Of a stretch of DNA of 64,000 bases, positions 35,984-44,162 are shown piece by piece. The translations under genes were made by a program, and so were the position numbers. The stretch's first letter is position 1, and the number at the start of each line of letters is the position of its first letter. The notes under the pieces are model-generated. The model saw only the letters and a list, made by a program, of their open reading frames with translations. It did no database searches and was not told where the DNA came from. The stretch is from Brevibacterium sp. CBA3109. GTDB lineage: Bacteria > Actinomycetota > Actinomycetes > Actinomycetales > Brevibacteriaceae. The stretch covers positions 3,286,001 through 3,350,000 of the forward strand of contig NZ_CP158281.1 in assembly GCF_040256645.1 (NCBI RefSeq), written 5' to 3'.

Positions 35984-37177
35984 ATGGACACCTTGCTGAA
36001 TGCGCAGGAGCGCGAGTTCGCGCAGCAGATGCGTCAGTTCTATCGCACGGAGATCCCCGAGGAGCTGCGCTTCAAGGTCGCCACCGGCCAGGAGCTGACC
36101 AAAGAGGACATGGTCACTTCGCAGCGGATCCTCAATCAGCACGGTTACGCCGTACCGAACTGGCCCGTCGAATGGGGTGGCCAGGACTGGACTCCAGTGC
36201 AGCGCCACATCTGGCTCGAAGAGATGCAGCTGGCCTGCGTTCCACAGCCGCTTCCCTTCAACGTCTCCATGGTCGGCCCGGTCATCGCAACCTTCGGCAG
36301 TCAGGAGATCAAGGAGCGTTTCCTACCCGCCACCGCCAATATCGACATCTGGTGGTCACAGGGCTTCTCCGAACCTGATGCCGGCTCTGACCTCGCATCA
36401 CTGAAGACCTCAGCAGTCCGTGACGGAGACAAGTACATCGTCAACGGGCAGAAGACCTGGACGACCCTGGGCCAGTACGGCGACTGGATGTTCAACCTGG
36501 TCCGCACCGACCCGAACGTGAAGAAGCAGGCAGGCATCTCGTTCCTGCTCATCGACATGAAGACGCCCGGCGTCACGGTTCGCCCGATCCAGCTCATCGA
36601 CGGCAGCCATGAGGTCAACGAAGTGTTCTTCGACAATGTCGAGGTCCCCGTCGAGAACCTCGTCGGCGAAGAGAACAAGGGATGGACCTACGCGAAGTTC
36701 CTGCTCGGCAACGAGCGCACCGGCATCGCCCGCATCGGCGGTTCGAAGGTCAACCTGGCTCGCGCCAAGGCTTATGCCGCGGTGACGAAGACGGCACGCG
36801 GGACTCTGCTCGACGACCCGCTGTTCTCCGCCCGCCTGACCCGGATCGAAGCCGAGCTCACCGCTCTCGAAATGACTCAGCTGCGAATCCTCTCGACCCA
36901 GGCCGCCGGATCGGACAAACCGGATCCACGTTCCTCCGTGCTCAAGCTCAAGGGCTCACAGCTGCAGGAAGACATCAGTGAGCTGCTCGTCGACGTCCTC
37001 GGTCCGCAGGGCCTCGACTTCGTCACCGACCGCGCCCAGGGCGAGGGCCTGTCCGATCTGCCGCTCGGAGCCGTCGACGCCCTTCCCTCGTACTTCAACA
37101 CCCGCAAGGTCACCATCTACGGCGGCTCGTCCGAGGTGCAGCGCGGAATCATCTCGAAAGCACTGCTTGGTCTCTGA
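35984..37177 (+). CDS. Acyl-CoA dehydrogenase, catalytic-type subunit (PimC-like)
   Basis: This 397-residue flavoprotein oxidises an acyl-CoA thioester to the 2-enoyl-CoA. The family motifs are QGFSEPDAGSDLASLKTSA, WTTLGQYGDWMFNLVRT in the flavin region, and the C-terminal TIYGGSSEVQRGIISKALLG. The partner 39 bp downstream lacks this C-terminal GGSSE segment. Adjacent unequal pairs of this kind form mixed tetramers in actinobacterial steroid side-chain degradation (ChsE-type) and in pimeloyl-CoA dehydrogenase. The ribosome site AGGAG is well placed. The substrate is not evident; the long central helix is typical of enzymes that accept bulky or dicarboxylic acyl groups. Confidence 0.88.
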   Translation: MDTLLNAQEREFAQQMRQFYRTEIPEELRFKVATGQELTKEDMVTSQRILNQHGYAVPNWPVEWGGQDWTPVQRHIWLEEMQLACVPQPLPFNVSMVGPVIATFGSQEIKERFLPATANIDIWWSQGFSEPDAGSDLASLKTSAVRDGDKYIVNGQKTWTTLGQYGDWMFNLVRTDPNVKKQAGISFLLIDMKTPGVTVRPIQLIDGSHEVNEVFFDNVEVPVENLVGEENKGWTYAKFLLGNERTGIARIGGSKVNLARAKAYAAVTKTARGTLLDDPLFSARLTRIEAELTALEMTQLRILSTQAAGSDKPDPRSSVLKLKGSQLQEDISELLVDVLGPQGLDFVTDRAQGEGLSDLPLGAVDALPSYFNTRKVTIYGGSSEVQRGIISKALLGL

Positions 37178-37216
37178 GGTTCCCAGGACCCCAGGACATT
37201 TTAGAAGAGGACAACA

Positions 37217-38365
37217 ATGGATCTTGAACTCAACGACATTCAGCAAGAACTCGCCAGCACTCTGAACAAGTATCTGCGCAGCGAGTACGACACCGCGACC
37301 CGCGAAGCCATCCTGCACAGCGAGGAGGGCATTTCCCGCGAGAAGTGGGAGCAGTTCGCAGAGATGGGCCTGCTCGGCCTGGCAATCCCCGAGAACTACG
37401 GCGGGGCAGAAATGACCTTCGCCGAGGTTGCTGTGGTCCTGGAAGCATTCGGCCGCGCACTCGTGCTCGAGCCGTTCCTGGCCACAGCCGTGCTGGGCGC
37501 CAATGCGATCGCCGCTGCGGGCACCGAGGAGCAGAAGCAGGAGATCCTGCCCGCAGTCTGCGAAGGCCAGACCTTCCTCGCCTTCGCGGCCCTCGAGCCC
37601 GGCCTGCGCTACGCGGTCGACACCCCCTCCACCACGGCCGCTGCAGGAGCTGACGGTTCCTTCACGATCAGTGGTGAGAAGAACGGCGTGCTCGGCGGCG
37701 ACGTCGCCGACCAGTTCATCGTCACCGCCTCAGAGAACGGCGATCTGGGACTGTTCCTGGTCGCTGCCTCGGCGTCCGGAGTCAGCCGTGTCGCTCACCG
37801 TCAGGCCGACGGACAGGGAAGCGCCAGCGTGAAGTTCGACAATGCACCGGCCCAGCGCCTCGGTGCCGCCGACGCACATGCTGTCGTCGCCGAAGTGTTC
37901 GACACAGCAAACGCTGCGATCATGGCCGAAGCAGTCGGCGTGATGGAAGCCTCGCTGACGATGACAGCGGAGTACCTCAAGACGCGTGAGCAGTTCGGTG
38001 CCCCGATCGGCGCAAACCAGGCCCTGCAGCACCGTGCGGCCGACCTCTACGCAGACCTCGAGTATGCGCGCAGCATGGCACTGTTCTCCCGTCTTGCGGT
38101 CACCAACGAGGAAGCCGGCTCCGAGAAGGACCGCCACCGTGATGTCATCGCTGCCAAGATAATCATCGATCAGTCGGCTCGCACCATCAGCCAGGAGTCG
38201 ATTCAGATGCACGGCGGCATCGGCATGACGATGGAGTACCCGATCGGCCACTACGCGAAGCGGCTGACCGTCATCTCACGCACCTTCGACGATGCTGATT
38301 CGCTGACTGCCGAGCTGGCAGAGATCGGTGGGCTCATCGAGCCACACGCTGCCGACCTCAGCTGA
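37217..38365 (+). CDS. Acyl-CoA dehydrogenase, partner subunit (PimD-like)
   Basis: This 382-residue second subunit starts LELNDIQQELASTLNKYL and has the acyl-CoA dehydrogenase C-terminal helical domain with REQFGAPIGANQALQHRAAD and SIQMHGGIGMTMEYPIGHY. The flavin-proximal EPDAGSD loop of active homologues is replaced by ALEPGLRYAVDTPS, and the C-terminal GGSSE is absent, so it probably supplies structure and part of the FAD site rather than a full active site. AGAGG lies just before the ATG. It is the last gene of the operon, and two strong hairpins follow. Confidence 0.87.
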   Translation: MDLELNDIQQELASTLNKYLRSEYDTATREAILHSEEGISREKWEQFAEMGLLGLAIPENYGGAEMTFAEVAVVLEAFGRALVLEPFLATAVLGANAIAAAGTEEQKQEILPAVCEGQTFLAFAALEPGLRYAVDTPSTTAAAGADGSFTISGEKNGVLGGDVADQFIVTASENGDLGLFLVAASASGVSRVAHRQADGQGSASVKFDNAPAQRLGAADAHAVVAEVFDTANAAIMAEAVGVMEASLTMTAEYLKTREQFGAPIGANQALQHRAADLYADLEYARSMALFSRLAVTNEEAGSEKDRHRDVIAAKIIIDQSARTISQESIQMHGGIGMTMEYPIGHYAKRLTVISRTFDDADSLTAELAEIGGLIEPHAADLS

Positions 38366-38386
38366 GGCTCTGCAGCCGATCTCTGA

Positions 38387-38433
38387 TGAAGCCGGCTGCG
38401 AGCCTCGGATGAAGCCGGCCGCGAGCCCCAGCC
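38387..38433. repeat. Tandem pair of about 22-bp direct repeats
   Basis: The sequence GATGAAGCCGGCTGCGAGCC is followed immediately by GATGAAGCCGGCCGCGAGCC with one difference. This short tandem duplication lies just after the second dehydrogenase stop codon, upstream of the terminator hairpin. Confidence 0.6.
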
Positions 38434-38461
38434 GAGGCAGCCGAACGAAATAGAGCCAGTC

Positions 38462-38529
38462 GCACAGGCGAAGGGCGGTCCGTGTCATTTCCATCACTGG
38501 AGCCGACACGGACCGCCCTTCGTCTGTGC
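38462..38529 (+). terminator. Strong hairpin after the acyl-CoA dehydrogenase operon
   Basis: Bases 38462-38486 and 38505-38529 form a 25-bp inverted repeat with one mismatch and an 18-base loop. No T-run follows, as is common for actinobacterial terminators. Its position about 100 bp after the operon fits a terminator. Confidence 0.7.
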
Positions 38530-38559
38530 TCTAGTCGGCCGCCGCTGCGCAAAAAGCAG

Positions 38560-38619
38560 AACGGTTGGCATGTTGTGGTCGATTCCGGAGCGGAGATCGA
38601 CCACAACATACCAACAGTT
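38560..38619. repeat. Long intergenic hairpin, copy 2 of the dispersed palindrome
   Basis: Bases 38560-38583 and 38596-38619 form a 24-bp inverted repeat with two mismatches and a 12-base loop. The outer arm AACGGTTGGCA, the TCGAT/ATCGA tip and the left flank GCCGCCGCTGCGC are shared with the element at 85-145; the middle of the stem differs with compensating changes. It lies 30 bp after another long hairpin, in a gap of 362 bp between convergent operons that contains no gene. Confidence 0.75.
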
Positions 38620-38727
38620 GGAGGTTATCGACCACGGGTGACCGGGTACCGGCTGCCAGATCGACTGCAGAGGCTGTGCGTTGGGCCGCAGATACTGCGC
38701 GTTGGACAGCGGAGAGCTCGAGCCCGC

Positions 38728-39357
38728 TCAGGCCACCGGTTGGTCGTAGACATGGCGGCGGACCCAGGAGTGCATGGTGATCGCCGCTGCGGCTGCCGCG
38801 TTCATGGACCTCGTTGAACCGTATTGTGCGATCGAGAGCACTGCCGTGCTCGCCTGGTGCGCTTCCTCGCTCAGGCCCGGCCCTTCCTGCCCGAACAGCA
38901 GCAGGCTGCGTCGTGGAAGGTCATAGGTCTCCAACGGCACCGAATCCGGAAAATTGTCGATTCCGATCAGCGGTACGTCGGTGTCGGTGCACCACTGCAG
39001 GAGGTCGTCGATGCTCGGGTGGTGGATGATGTGCTGGTACCGGTCGGTGACCATCGCCCCGCGCCGATTCCATCGCCTTCTGCCCACGATGTGCACCGCG
39101 GCGGCGTTGAAGGCGTTGGCCGTCCTGACCACCGAACCGATGTTGAGGTCGTGCTGCCAGTTCTCCACACCAACGTGGAATTCGTGCCGCGTCGTGTCGA
39201 GATCGGCGACGATCGCGTCAAGCTTCCAGTAGCGATATCTGTCGACGACATTACGGCGGTCACCCTCAGCCAGCAGCTCGGGGTCAAAGTGCTCAGACAC
39301 AGGCCAGGGGCCGGTCCACGGACCGACCCCCACCTGTGGTGTGCTGTCTTCAGTCAC
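38728..39357 (-). CDS. SpoU/TrmH family RNA 2'-O-methyltransferase
   Basis: This 209-residue SPOUT-fold enzyme would methylate ribose 2'-OH groups of tRNA or rRNA with S-adenosylmethionine. Motif 1 is NIGSVVRTANAFNAAAVHIVG, motif 2 is LLFGQEGPGLSEEA, and motif 3 is SIAQYGSTRSMNAAAAAAI (usually IPMxGxxxSLNVSxA). It overlaps the ABC permease gene by 4 bp and is last in a three-gene operon, probably co-transcribed without a functional link. The exact RNA target is unknown. Confidence 0.88.
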   Translation of the reverse strand: MTEDSTPQVGVGPWTGPWPVSEHFDPELLAEGDRRNVVDRYRYWKLDAIVADLDTTRHEFHVGVENWQHDLNIGSVVRTANAFNAAAVHIVGRRRWNRRGAMVTDRYQHIIHHPSIDDLLQWCTDTDVPLIGIDNFPDSVPLETYDLPRRSLLLFGQEGPGLSEEAHQASTAVLSIAQYGSTRSMNAAAAAAITMHSWVRRHVYDQPVA

Positions 39358-40937
39358 TTCTTGTCGTCGGTTTCATCCGCTGACTCGTCAACCTTCGCGG
39401 CCTTCGCCGAGGTGTCGTCGGAGTCCGAAACGATCACGTCGTCGGAGTCCGCGTCCGACTCTGCCGCAGCATCCTTCGAGCCAGCTTTCTTGTCGCTGGC
39501 TGAGCCGACGGAGACCTTCTGCGCACGCTTGCTCATCTTCACGGTCCTGCCACCACGTCCGCCGCCGGTGAGCACCGCGCGAACGTAGGCACTGCTGGCC
39601 AACGAGTGGATGATGAGTGCCACCAGTGCAGCAATGGCGGCGGCGACCAGACCCTCCCACCATTCGGGTGGACTTCCGAAGAAGCGTCCGGCAATTCCCA
39701 GTGGCGAGGTGAACGGCGTCCACGAGAGCACCTTGGCAGTCATTCCCGTGGCTCCCACGATGACGGGAGCAATGAAGCCGGCCACGGTGATAACTCCGAT
39801 GATCGACACGAAGGTCTTGCGCGCCTTGCTGCCGGACACGGTCGACGCCCACAGCAGGAGCGCGTAGATGGTCCAGGCGGTGAACAGCAGTGTCAGCGCG
39901 AACCAGCCCAGGCCGGGAAGCATGGCGAATGCCAGTGAGGTCTTGCCTGTGATGGAAAGACCGAGTTCGGTCACGACGATCGCGACGACCAGGTGCACAG
40001 CGGTCAGGGAGAGCATGCCCGTGATCCGACCCGATGCCGAGGCACGAGGCGGGATCGTGGCGGCGATGATCTCGGTGATCCGGTTGCGCTTCTCCAGACG
40101 CAGGTTCTGATAGAGCGCGGTGCCGAGTGTGGCCACTACGAGCAGTGCGAAGACTGCCATGGCCCACAGCACCGGGGTGGCCACCTCGTCGCCGACCGCC
40201 GGTGAGTTCAGCAGTGTGGCCTCAGTCTTCGGCGCCAGCTTCTCCAGCAGCGCCTCGGGCTGTTCGTCCAAAGCGATGATCGTCGGCTGTGCCTGTCCGC
40301 TGGGGTCCTGGATGAAGGCCGCATCGACCTTGCCCTCCTTGACCAGTTTCTCTGCGGATTGAGCGTCCTTGACGTCGGTGATCTTCACACCCAGCTGCTG
40401 CTCGTACATGGCAGCCTGCTCACCCACACCGACCATGGCCATGGTCGGGGTGCCCGACTTCGAGTCGGATCCCGCGACAACACCGGAGATGATCGCAGCG
40501 ACGATTCCGAGCACGATAACGGCACCGGTGACGAGGAAGAAGGGGCTGCGCAGCGCGGTCGAACTCTCTCGGTTCGACACCAGCCAAGCGGCTTGACGCT
40601 TGTTCACATCGACGAACTCGGAGACCAGCCCGGTCTCGGGAAGCTCATCGGCCGAGGGCCCATCCTCGGCAAGTTCGAACGGAACCTCATTGAGTCCGTC
40701 ATCGGCTGCCACCGCATCCGCATCGCTCGCGTCAGCGGTGTCGGCTGTGTCATCCACTTCGTCGTCCGCAGTCGCAGCAGGCTTCGTGCCCCGCGCGGAG
40801 TCCGCATCGTTCTCGGTCACCGTGACTTCATCACCGACCGGAATGCCCAGATCATCGATGCCTTCGCCCGCAGTGCCCTTCGACACCAACGGCTCCGGGG
40901 AGTCCCCGTCTTGGCCTTCACCCTTGCCTGCCATCAC
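39354..40937 (-). CDS. ABC-2 type exporter permease (NatB-like)
   Basis: The protein has 527 residues. About 140 N-terminal residues are acidic and low-complexity. Then come one membrane helix (about 148-170), an extracytoplasmic domain of about 100 residues, and five more membrane helices typical of NatB/ABC-2 permeases. The last 75 residues are again strongly acidic (Asp/Ser/Lys/Ala). The long acidic tails on both ends are unusual. The start is GTG 40937 or ATG 40934, both touching the stop of the ATPase gene. It pairs with the unusual ATPase upstream. The substrate is unknown. Confidence 0.85.
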   Translation of the reverse strand: MMAGKGEGQDGDSPEPLVSKGTAGEGIDDLGIPVGDEVTVTENDADSARGTKPAATADDEVDDTADTADASDADAVAADDGLNEVPFELAEDGPSADELPETGLVSEFVDVNKRQAAWLVSNRESSTALRSPFFLVTGAVIVLGIVAAIISGVVAGSDSKSGTPTMAMVGVGEQAAMYEQQLGVKITDVKDAQSAEKLVKEGKVDAAFIQDPSGQAQPTIIALDEQPEALLEKLAPKTEATLLNSPAVGDEVATPVLWAMAVFALLVVATLGTALYQNLRLEKRNRITEIIAATIPPRASASGRITGMLSLTAVHLVVAIVVTELGLSITGKTSLAFAMLPGLGWFALTLLFTAWTIYALLLWASTVSGSKARKTFVSIIGVITVAGFIAPVIVGATGMTAKVLSWTPFTSPLGIAGRFFGSPPEWWEGLVAAAIAALVALIIHSLASSAYVRAVLTGGGRGGRTVKMSKRAQKVSVGSASDKKAGSKDAAAESDADSDDVIVSDSDDTSAKAAKVDESADETDDKK

Positions 40938-41815
40938 AAAGCCTCCTTGTACTGCTCGGCCAATGTCGGGCGAACACTCTCAAAACTCTTCACACCGTTC
41001 AGTGCTGCCACGGTCTGTGCGGCCGAGCCTGCATCGGCGGCCCGGAAGCTGACGACGTTGTCTGCGGAATCGAGAACCGCAACGTCGCTGATGCCTGCGC
41101 GCTTCTCCAATGACTTGGCGGCTGCCTCGGCGTCGGCGAGCTCCACACGGTACTTCACGTCCGAGCGCAGCTCCTGCACGCTGCCGGACACGCTGGTCTT
41201 TCCCTGGTTGAGGACGACCACGTCATCGGCATAGGCCTGCGCGGCCTCCCAATTGTCGGTGGCCAGGATGACGGGCACCCCGGAGGCAGCGTGGGCGCGC
41301 AGCAGGGACATCACAAGTTCGGTTGATTCTGAGTCGAGCCCGGAGAAGGCATCGTCGATGACGACGACGTCGGGGTCGGCGGCCAGAGTGGCTGCGATGT
41401 CGACGCGGGCGATCTCCGTGCCGCTGAGATTCTTCAGCGGCGCATAACCGCGATCGGCGAGTTCGAGGCGCGAGAGCAGACTCAGCGCATTGCGCTCGGC
41501 AGCGCCGAGGGTGATGCCGTGCAGACGCGCCAGGTAGACGATCTGATCGATCACACGCATATTCGGATAGCCGCCGCGCTCGGCGGGCAGATATCCGAAG
41601 TTCTGACGATCGCCGAAGTCGAGTTCGAAGTCCTCGAGCTTGACGGTGCCCTCATCGGGCGAGATCAGCCCCATGATGACGCGAACCAACTCGGTCCGGC
41701 CGGCCGAACGGGTTCCGACGATTGCGGTGATCCGACCTGCCTGCGCAGTGAAACTCACCTCGTCGAGATAAGTTCGCTTTCCCTTGCGCAGGGAAACCTC
41801 TTTCAGTGTGAGCAC
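40934..41815 (-). CDS. ABC transporter ATPase with degenerate catalytic motifs
   Basis: This 293-residue subunit is clearly an ABC nucleotide-binding domain by fold and length, but key residues differ. Walker A reads GTRSAGRTE (lysine to arginine, second Thr/Ser to Glu). The signature reads LSGTE instead of LSGGQ. Walker B reads VVVIDDAFSGLD, with Asp in place of the catalytic Glu. The H-loop reads ATDNWEAAQ without histidine. The open frame is intact and it is coupled to the permease, so it is presumably expressed. It may hydrolyse ATP poorly or act in a gating or regulatory way. Confidence 0.85.
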   Translation of the reverse strand: MLTLKEVSLRKGKRTYLDEVSFTAQAGRITAIVGTRSAGRTELVRVIMGLISPDEGTVKLEDFELDFGDRQNFGYLPAERGGYPNMRVIDQIVYLARLHGITLGAAERNALSLLSRLELADRGYAPLKNLSGTEIARVDIAATLAADPDVVVIDDAFSGLDSESTELVMSLLRAHAASGVPVILATDNWEAAQAYADDVVVLNQGKTSVSGSVQELRSDVKYRVELADAEAAAKSLEKRAGISDVAVLDSADNVVSFRAADAGSAAQTVAALNGVKSFESVRPTLAEQYKEAL

Positions 41816-41982
41816 GCGTCATCCTTACTTTTCCTGAAGCAGTACTGTGGGAGTGTCTCATCTATCGTGTTGAATCGACCACGATGTTTCAAACCAGGAC
41901 CTTGATTTCGACAGAATTGCCAGTCGAGTCCCAGCTGGTGACCGACGGGCGGAGATCCGCCCGTGAAGTCCGGACGAATGTC

Positions 41983-42549
41983 TCAGTCAAGCCCAAGATC
42001 GCTTGTCGTCAACGCCGTGAGATACAAAACGCCTGCCGCCTCGACCCGTTCCTTGGCCCCCGTGCCACGGTCCATGACCACGGCCACAGCCACCACCTCG
42101 GCGCCTGCCTCCTTGAGAGCTTCAACCGCGGTGAGCACGGAACCGCCCGTGGTCGAGGTGTCCTCGACAGCGACGACCCGTCTGCCCTTGACGTCTGGAC
42201 CCTCAACGCGACGGGACATCCCGTGCTTCTTCGCCTCCTTGCGGACGACGAAGGAGTCCACCGGAGTGCCGCGAACGACGGAGCGGTGCATGACGGCGGT
42301 TCCGACCGGGTCAGCGCCCATCGTGAGTCCGCCCACGGCATCGACCTTCTCGAGCAGGCCCTCAGCAGCCAGGAGGTCGAGCACCACATCACCGATGAGG
42401 GGCGCGGAGCGATGATCGAGAGTGACCCTGCGCAGATCCAGATAATAGTCAGCTTCCCTGCCTGATGAGAGGGTCACCTTGCCACGAACCACGGCGAGTT
42501 CGTCGATGAGGTCGAGCAACTGTCGGCGGGTGTCTGCGCTATCGGTCAT
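41983..42549 (-). CDS. pyrE: Orotate phosphoribosyltransferase
   Basis: This 188-residue enzyme of de novo pyrimidine synthesis joins orotate and PRPP to give orotidine monophosphate. The PRPP-binding motif is RRVVAVEDTSTTGGSVL near residue 120, and the lysine-rich catalytic loop is VVRKEAKKHGMSR near 100. The ATG at 42549 gives the normal family length; the frame extends to 42720 but that part reads as non-coding. No other pyr gene is adjacent, so it is a stand-alone pyrE. Confidence 0.92.
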   Translation of the reverse strand: MTDSADTRRQLLDLIDELAVVRGKVTLSSGREADYYLDLRRVTLDHRSAPLIGDVVLDLLAAEGLLEKVDAVGGLTMGADPVGTAVMHRSVVRGTPVDSFVVRKEAKKHGMSRRVEGPDVKGRRVVAVEDTSTTGGSVLTAVEALKEAGAEVVAVAVVMDRGTGAKERVEAAGVLYLTALTTSDLGLD

Positions 42550-42888
42550 GCGTTCAAGTCTAAACGGCCCATCCCGGTGTGCAGACCAGGGCTGCCACAC
42601 ATGTCCAGCAGCCCCCTCGCCGAGGTTGTCGCCGGCCTCGGCAGCCCTGGCCGGGGCCGGCGTTCGCCGAGGTTGTCGCGGGCTCCGGCGGGCATCCTGC
42701 GCAGTGGTGATGGGGATCACCGCATTCGAATCGGGTCCGTTCGTGAGGTTTCGACCCGGGCCACGTCTGTACCGATGTCATAAAGAATCGGGCGAAACTC
42801 CACCTTGCACGAGAATCGGATCTACCGTTAGAGACAGATCCACTCGACAGGCCCGATCATCAGCTACTTCTGAAGGGATGTGAACCTC
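42550..42888. other. Intergenic region between pyrE and the GlsB-like gene
   Basis: This 339-bp divergent gap has no credible gene. A 16-base direct repeat, TCGCCGAGGTTGTCGC, occurs at 42617-42632 and 42664-42679. A weak candidate promoter for the rightward gene is TTGCAC (42805-42810), 17 bases, TTAGAG (42828-42833). Confidence 0.45.
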
Positions 42889-43167
42889 ATGGGTTTCATC
42901 GCATATTTGATTCTCGGACTCATCGCCGGTGCCATTGCCAAGGCGATTCTGCCTGGCAAGCAGGGCGGTGGCCTGATCGCCACTCTCATCATCGGCGTCA
43001 TCGGAGCCATGCTGGGCGGTTGGATCGGCGGCGCTATCTTCGGTGCCGAGATGACCAAGTTCTTCTCGCTCTCCACCTGGCTGTGTGCGATCGGCGGCTC
43101 GCTGATCGTCCTCCTCATCTGGGGCTTCATCACCAACAAGATGGGCAAGAAGAGCAAAACCGCCTGA
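42889..43167 (+). CDS. GlsB/YeaQ/YmgE family stress-response membrane protein
   Basis: This 92-residue protein has three hydrophobic, glycine-rich helices in the transglycosylase-associated family pattern: LILGLIAGAIAKAILPGKQGG, then IGVIGAMLGGWIGGAIFG, then a helix near residues 65-85. The tail is basic. I chose ATG 42889 because GAAGGGA lies 10 bases upstream; the GTG at 42880 has no room for a ribosome site. Members are small membrane proteins linked to envelope or acid stress, and the neighbouring Asp23 cluster is in keeping with that. The mechanism of the family is not well established. Confidence 0.85.
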   Translation: MGFIAYLILGLIAGAIAKAILPGKQGGGLIATLIIGVIGAMLGGWIGGAIFGAEMTKFFSLSTWLCAIGGSLIVLLIWGFITNKMGKKSKTA

Positions 43168-43215
43168 TCATCACCTGACTCATGCGGGACTCGTGAACTG
43201 TCGAGTTCCCTCCCA

Positions 43216-43267
43216 GAGTGCACAGAGGGCCGGAACCCAGCACTGGATTCCGGCCCTCTGTGCACTC
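43216..43267. terminator. Perfect 20-bp hairpin between convergent genes
   Basis: Bases 43216-43235 and 43248-43267 are a perfect 20-bp inverted repeat with a 12-base loop. It lies between the GlsB-like gene and the convergent Asp23-like gene and could terminate both. The 12-base loop matches the hairpins at 38560 and 55295. Confidence 0.75.
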
Positions 43268-43297
43268 ACCCACCGTGGCCAATGGACGGCGACGCGA

Positions 43298-43693
43298 CTA
43301 CCCCCGGCTGACGACGCGCAGGTCGATGTCGAGTCGTCCGTCGGCTTCCACGGGACCGCACGCGATGTCGGCTTCGACGACGGAGAAGATCTCGTCGACG
43401 ACCTCGGCGACCGACCGGGTGCGATCAAGGTGGGCGTCGATCCGCACCTTCACCCCATCGCCACCTCGGGTCACGTCGACGCCGACTGGTTCACCGCCGG
43501 CCCGCCGCAGCACCTTCGCCGTGGCGGTGGCGACGAGATCACGCAGTCCCGGCGCCAGGGCTCTGACACCGGCGATCGAGGTCACAGAGTCCGCCAACCG
43601 CGCCGACTCCACAGCCTCGTCCCCACTGCCGTTGCCCACAGGGTTGAGGTCCTTCGCCTCGCCACGATCAGTCAACGTACACATCCTCAGCAT
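43298..43693 (-). CDS. Asp23/Gls24-like protein, short paralogue
   Basis: This protein of about 131 residues has VTSIAGVRALAPGLRDLVA, then GVDVTRGGDGVKVRIDAHLD and VVDEIFSVVEADI. This is the alpha-beta pattern of Asp23/Gls24 domains, which begins with the passage of a secreted-stress domain and then a beta strand pair. The start is uncertain: ATG 43693 and ATG 43684 both lie inside the end of the upstream gene (overlap up to 26 bp). It is last in the leftward sigma-factor operon. The function is unknown; it probably belongs to the same envelope-stress complex as the rightward genes. Confidence 0.7.
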   Translation of the reverse strand: MLRMCTLTDRGEAKDLNPVGNGSGDEAVESARLADSVTSIAGVRALAPGLRDLVATATAKVLRRAGGEPVGVDVTRGGDGVKVRIDAHLDRTRSVAEVVDEIFSVVEADIACGPVEADGRLDIDLRVVSRG

Positions 43694-44162
43694 TGATATC
43701 GATCCGGGCCGCGGGGATTCCCAACTCGGCCAGAACCGCGGCGGATACGGATCCTCGGATCGCCTCGGCGGTGGAGGTGAAGGAGATGCCGGCGCGCATG
43801 GCCACTGTCAGCGACACCGCCGCCGCACTTCCCTCAGGGTCCCCGGCAGGCTCGACGTCGACGCTGCGGGCCCGGATCCCGTCCACCGAATCAACGGCGC
43901 TGCGCACAATCGACCGCACCGAGGCGGTGGAGATCGAGAACGGGTGCCCCTGCTCGGTCGCCAGATTGGTCGAGGGCCCCCGGTACAGGTCGTCTCTGAC
44001 CAGCTGAAGGATGCGCTCACGCACCCCTGCAGCGTCTTCGGGCTCGGGTTGGAACGCGCTCATGTATTCGTCGATGACACCGCGAAGCTGGGCGTCTGAC
44101 TCCCGATGGGAATCGGCACTCGTCTGGTCGGATTCAGCGCCGGAGCCGACATGCTCATTCAT
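43668..44162 (-). CDS. Asp23/Gls24-like protein downstream of the ECF sigma gene
   Basis: This 164-residue protein has a polar N-terminal half with RERILQLVRDDLYRGPS, and then an Asp23-like domain (IVRSAVDSVDGIRARSVDV, AAVSLTVAMRAGISF, AAVLAELGIPAARIDI). The ATG at 44162 overlaps the sigma factor stop as ATGA; the ATG at 44168 is the alternative. No zinc-binding HxxxCxxC is present, so it is not a classical ZAS anti-sigma factor, but its position just behind the sigma gene is where a regulator of that sigma would be expected. A regulatory role is inference. Confidence 0.72.
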   Translation of the reverse strand: MNEHVGSGAESDQTSADSHRESDAQLRGVIDEYMSAFQPEPEDAAGVRERILQLVRDDLYRGPSTNLATEQGHPFSISTASVRSIVRSAVDSVDGIRARSVDVEPAGDPEGSAAAVSLTVAMRAGISFTSTAEAIRGSVSAAVLAELGIPAARIDINAEDVYVD

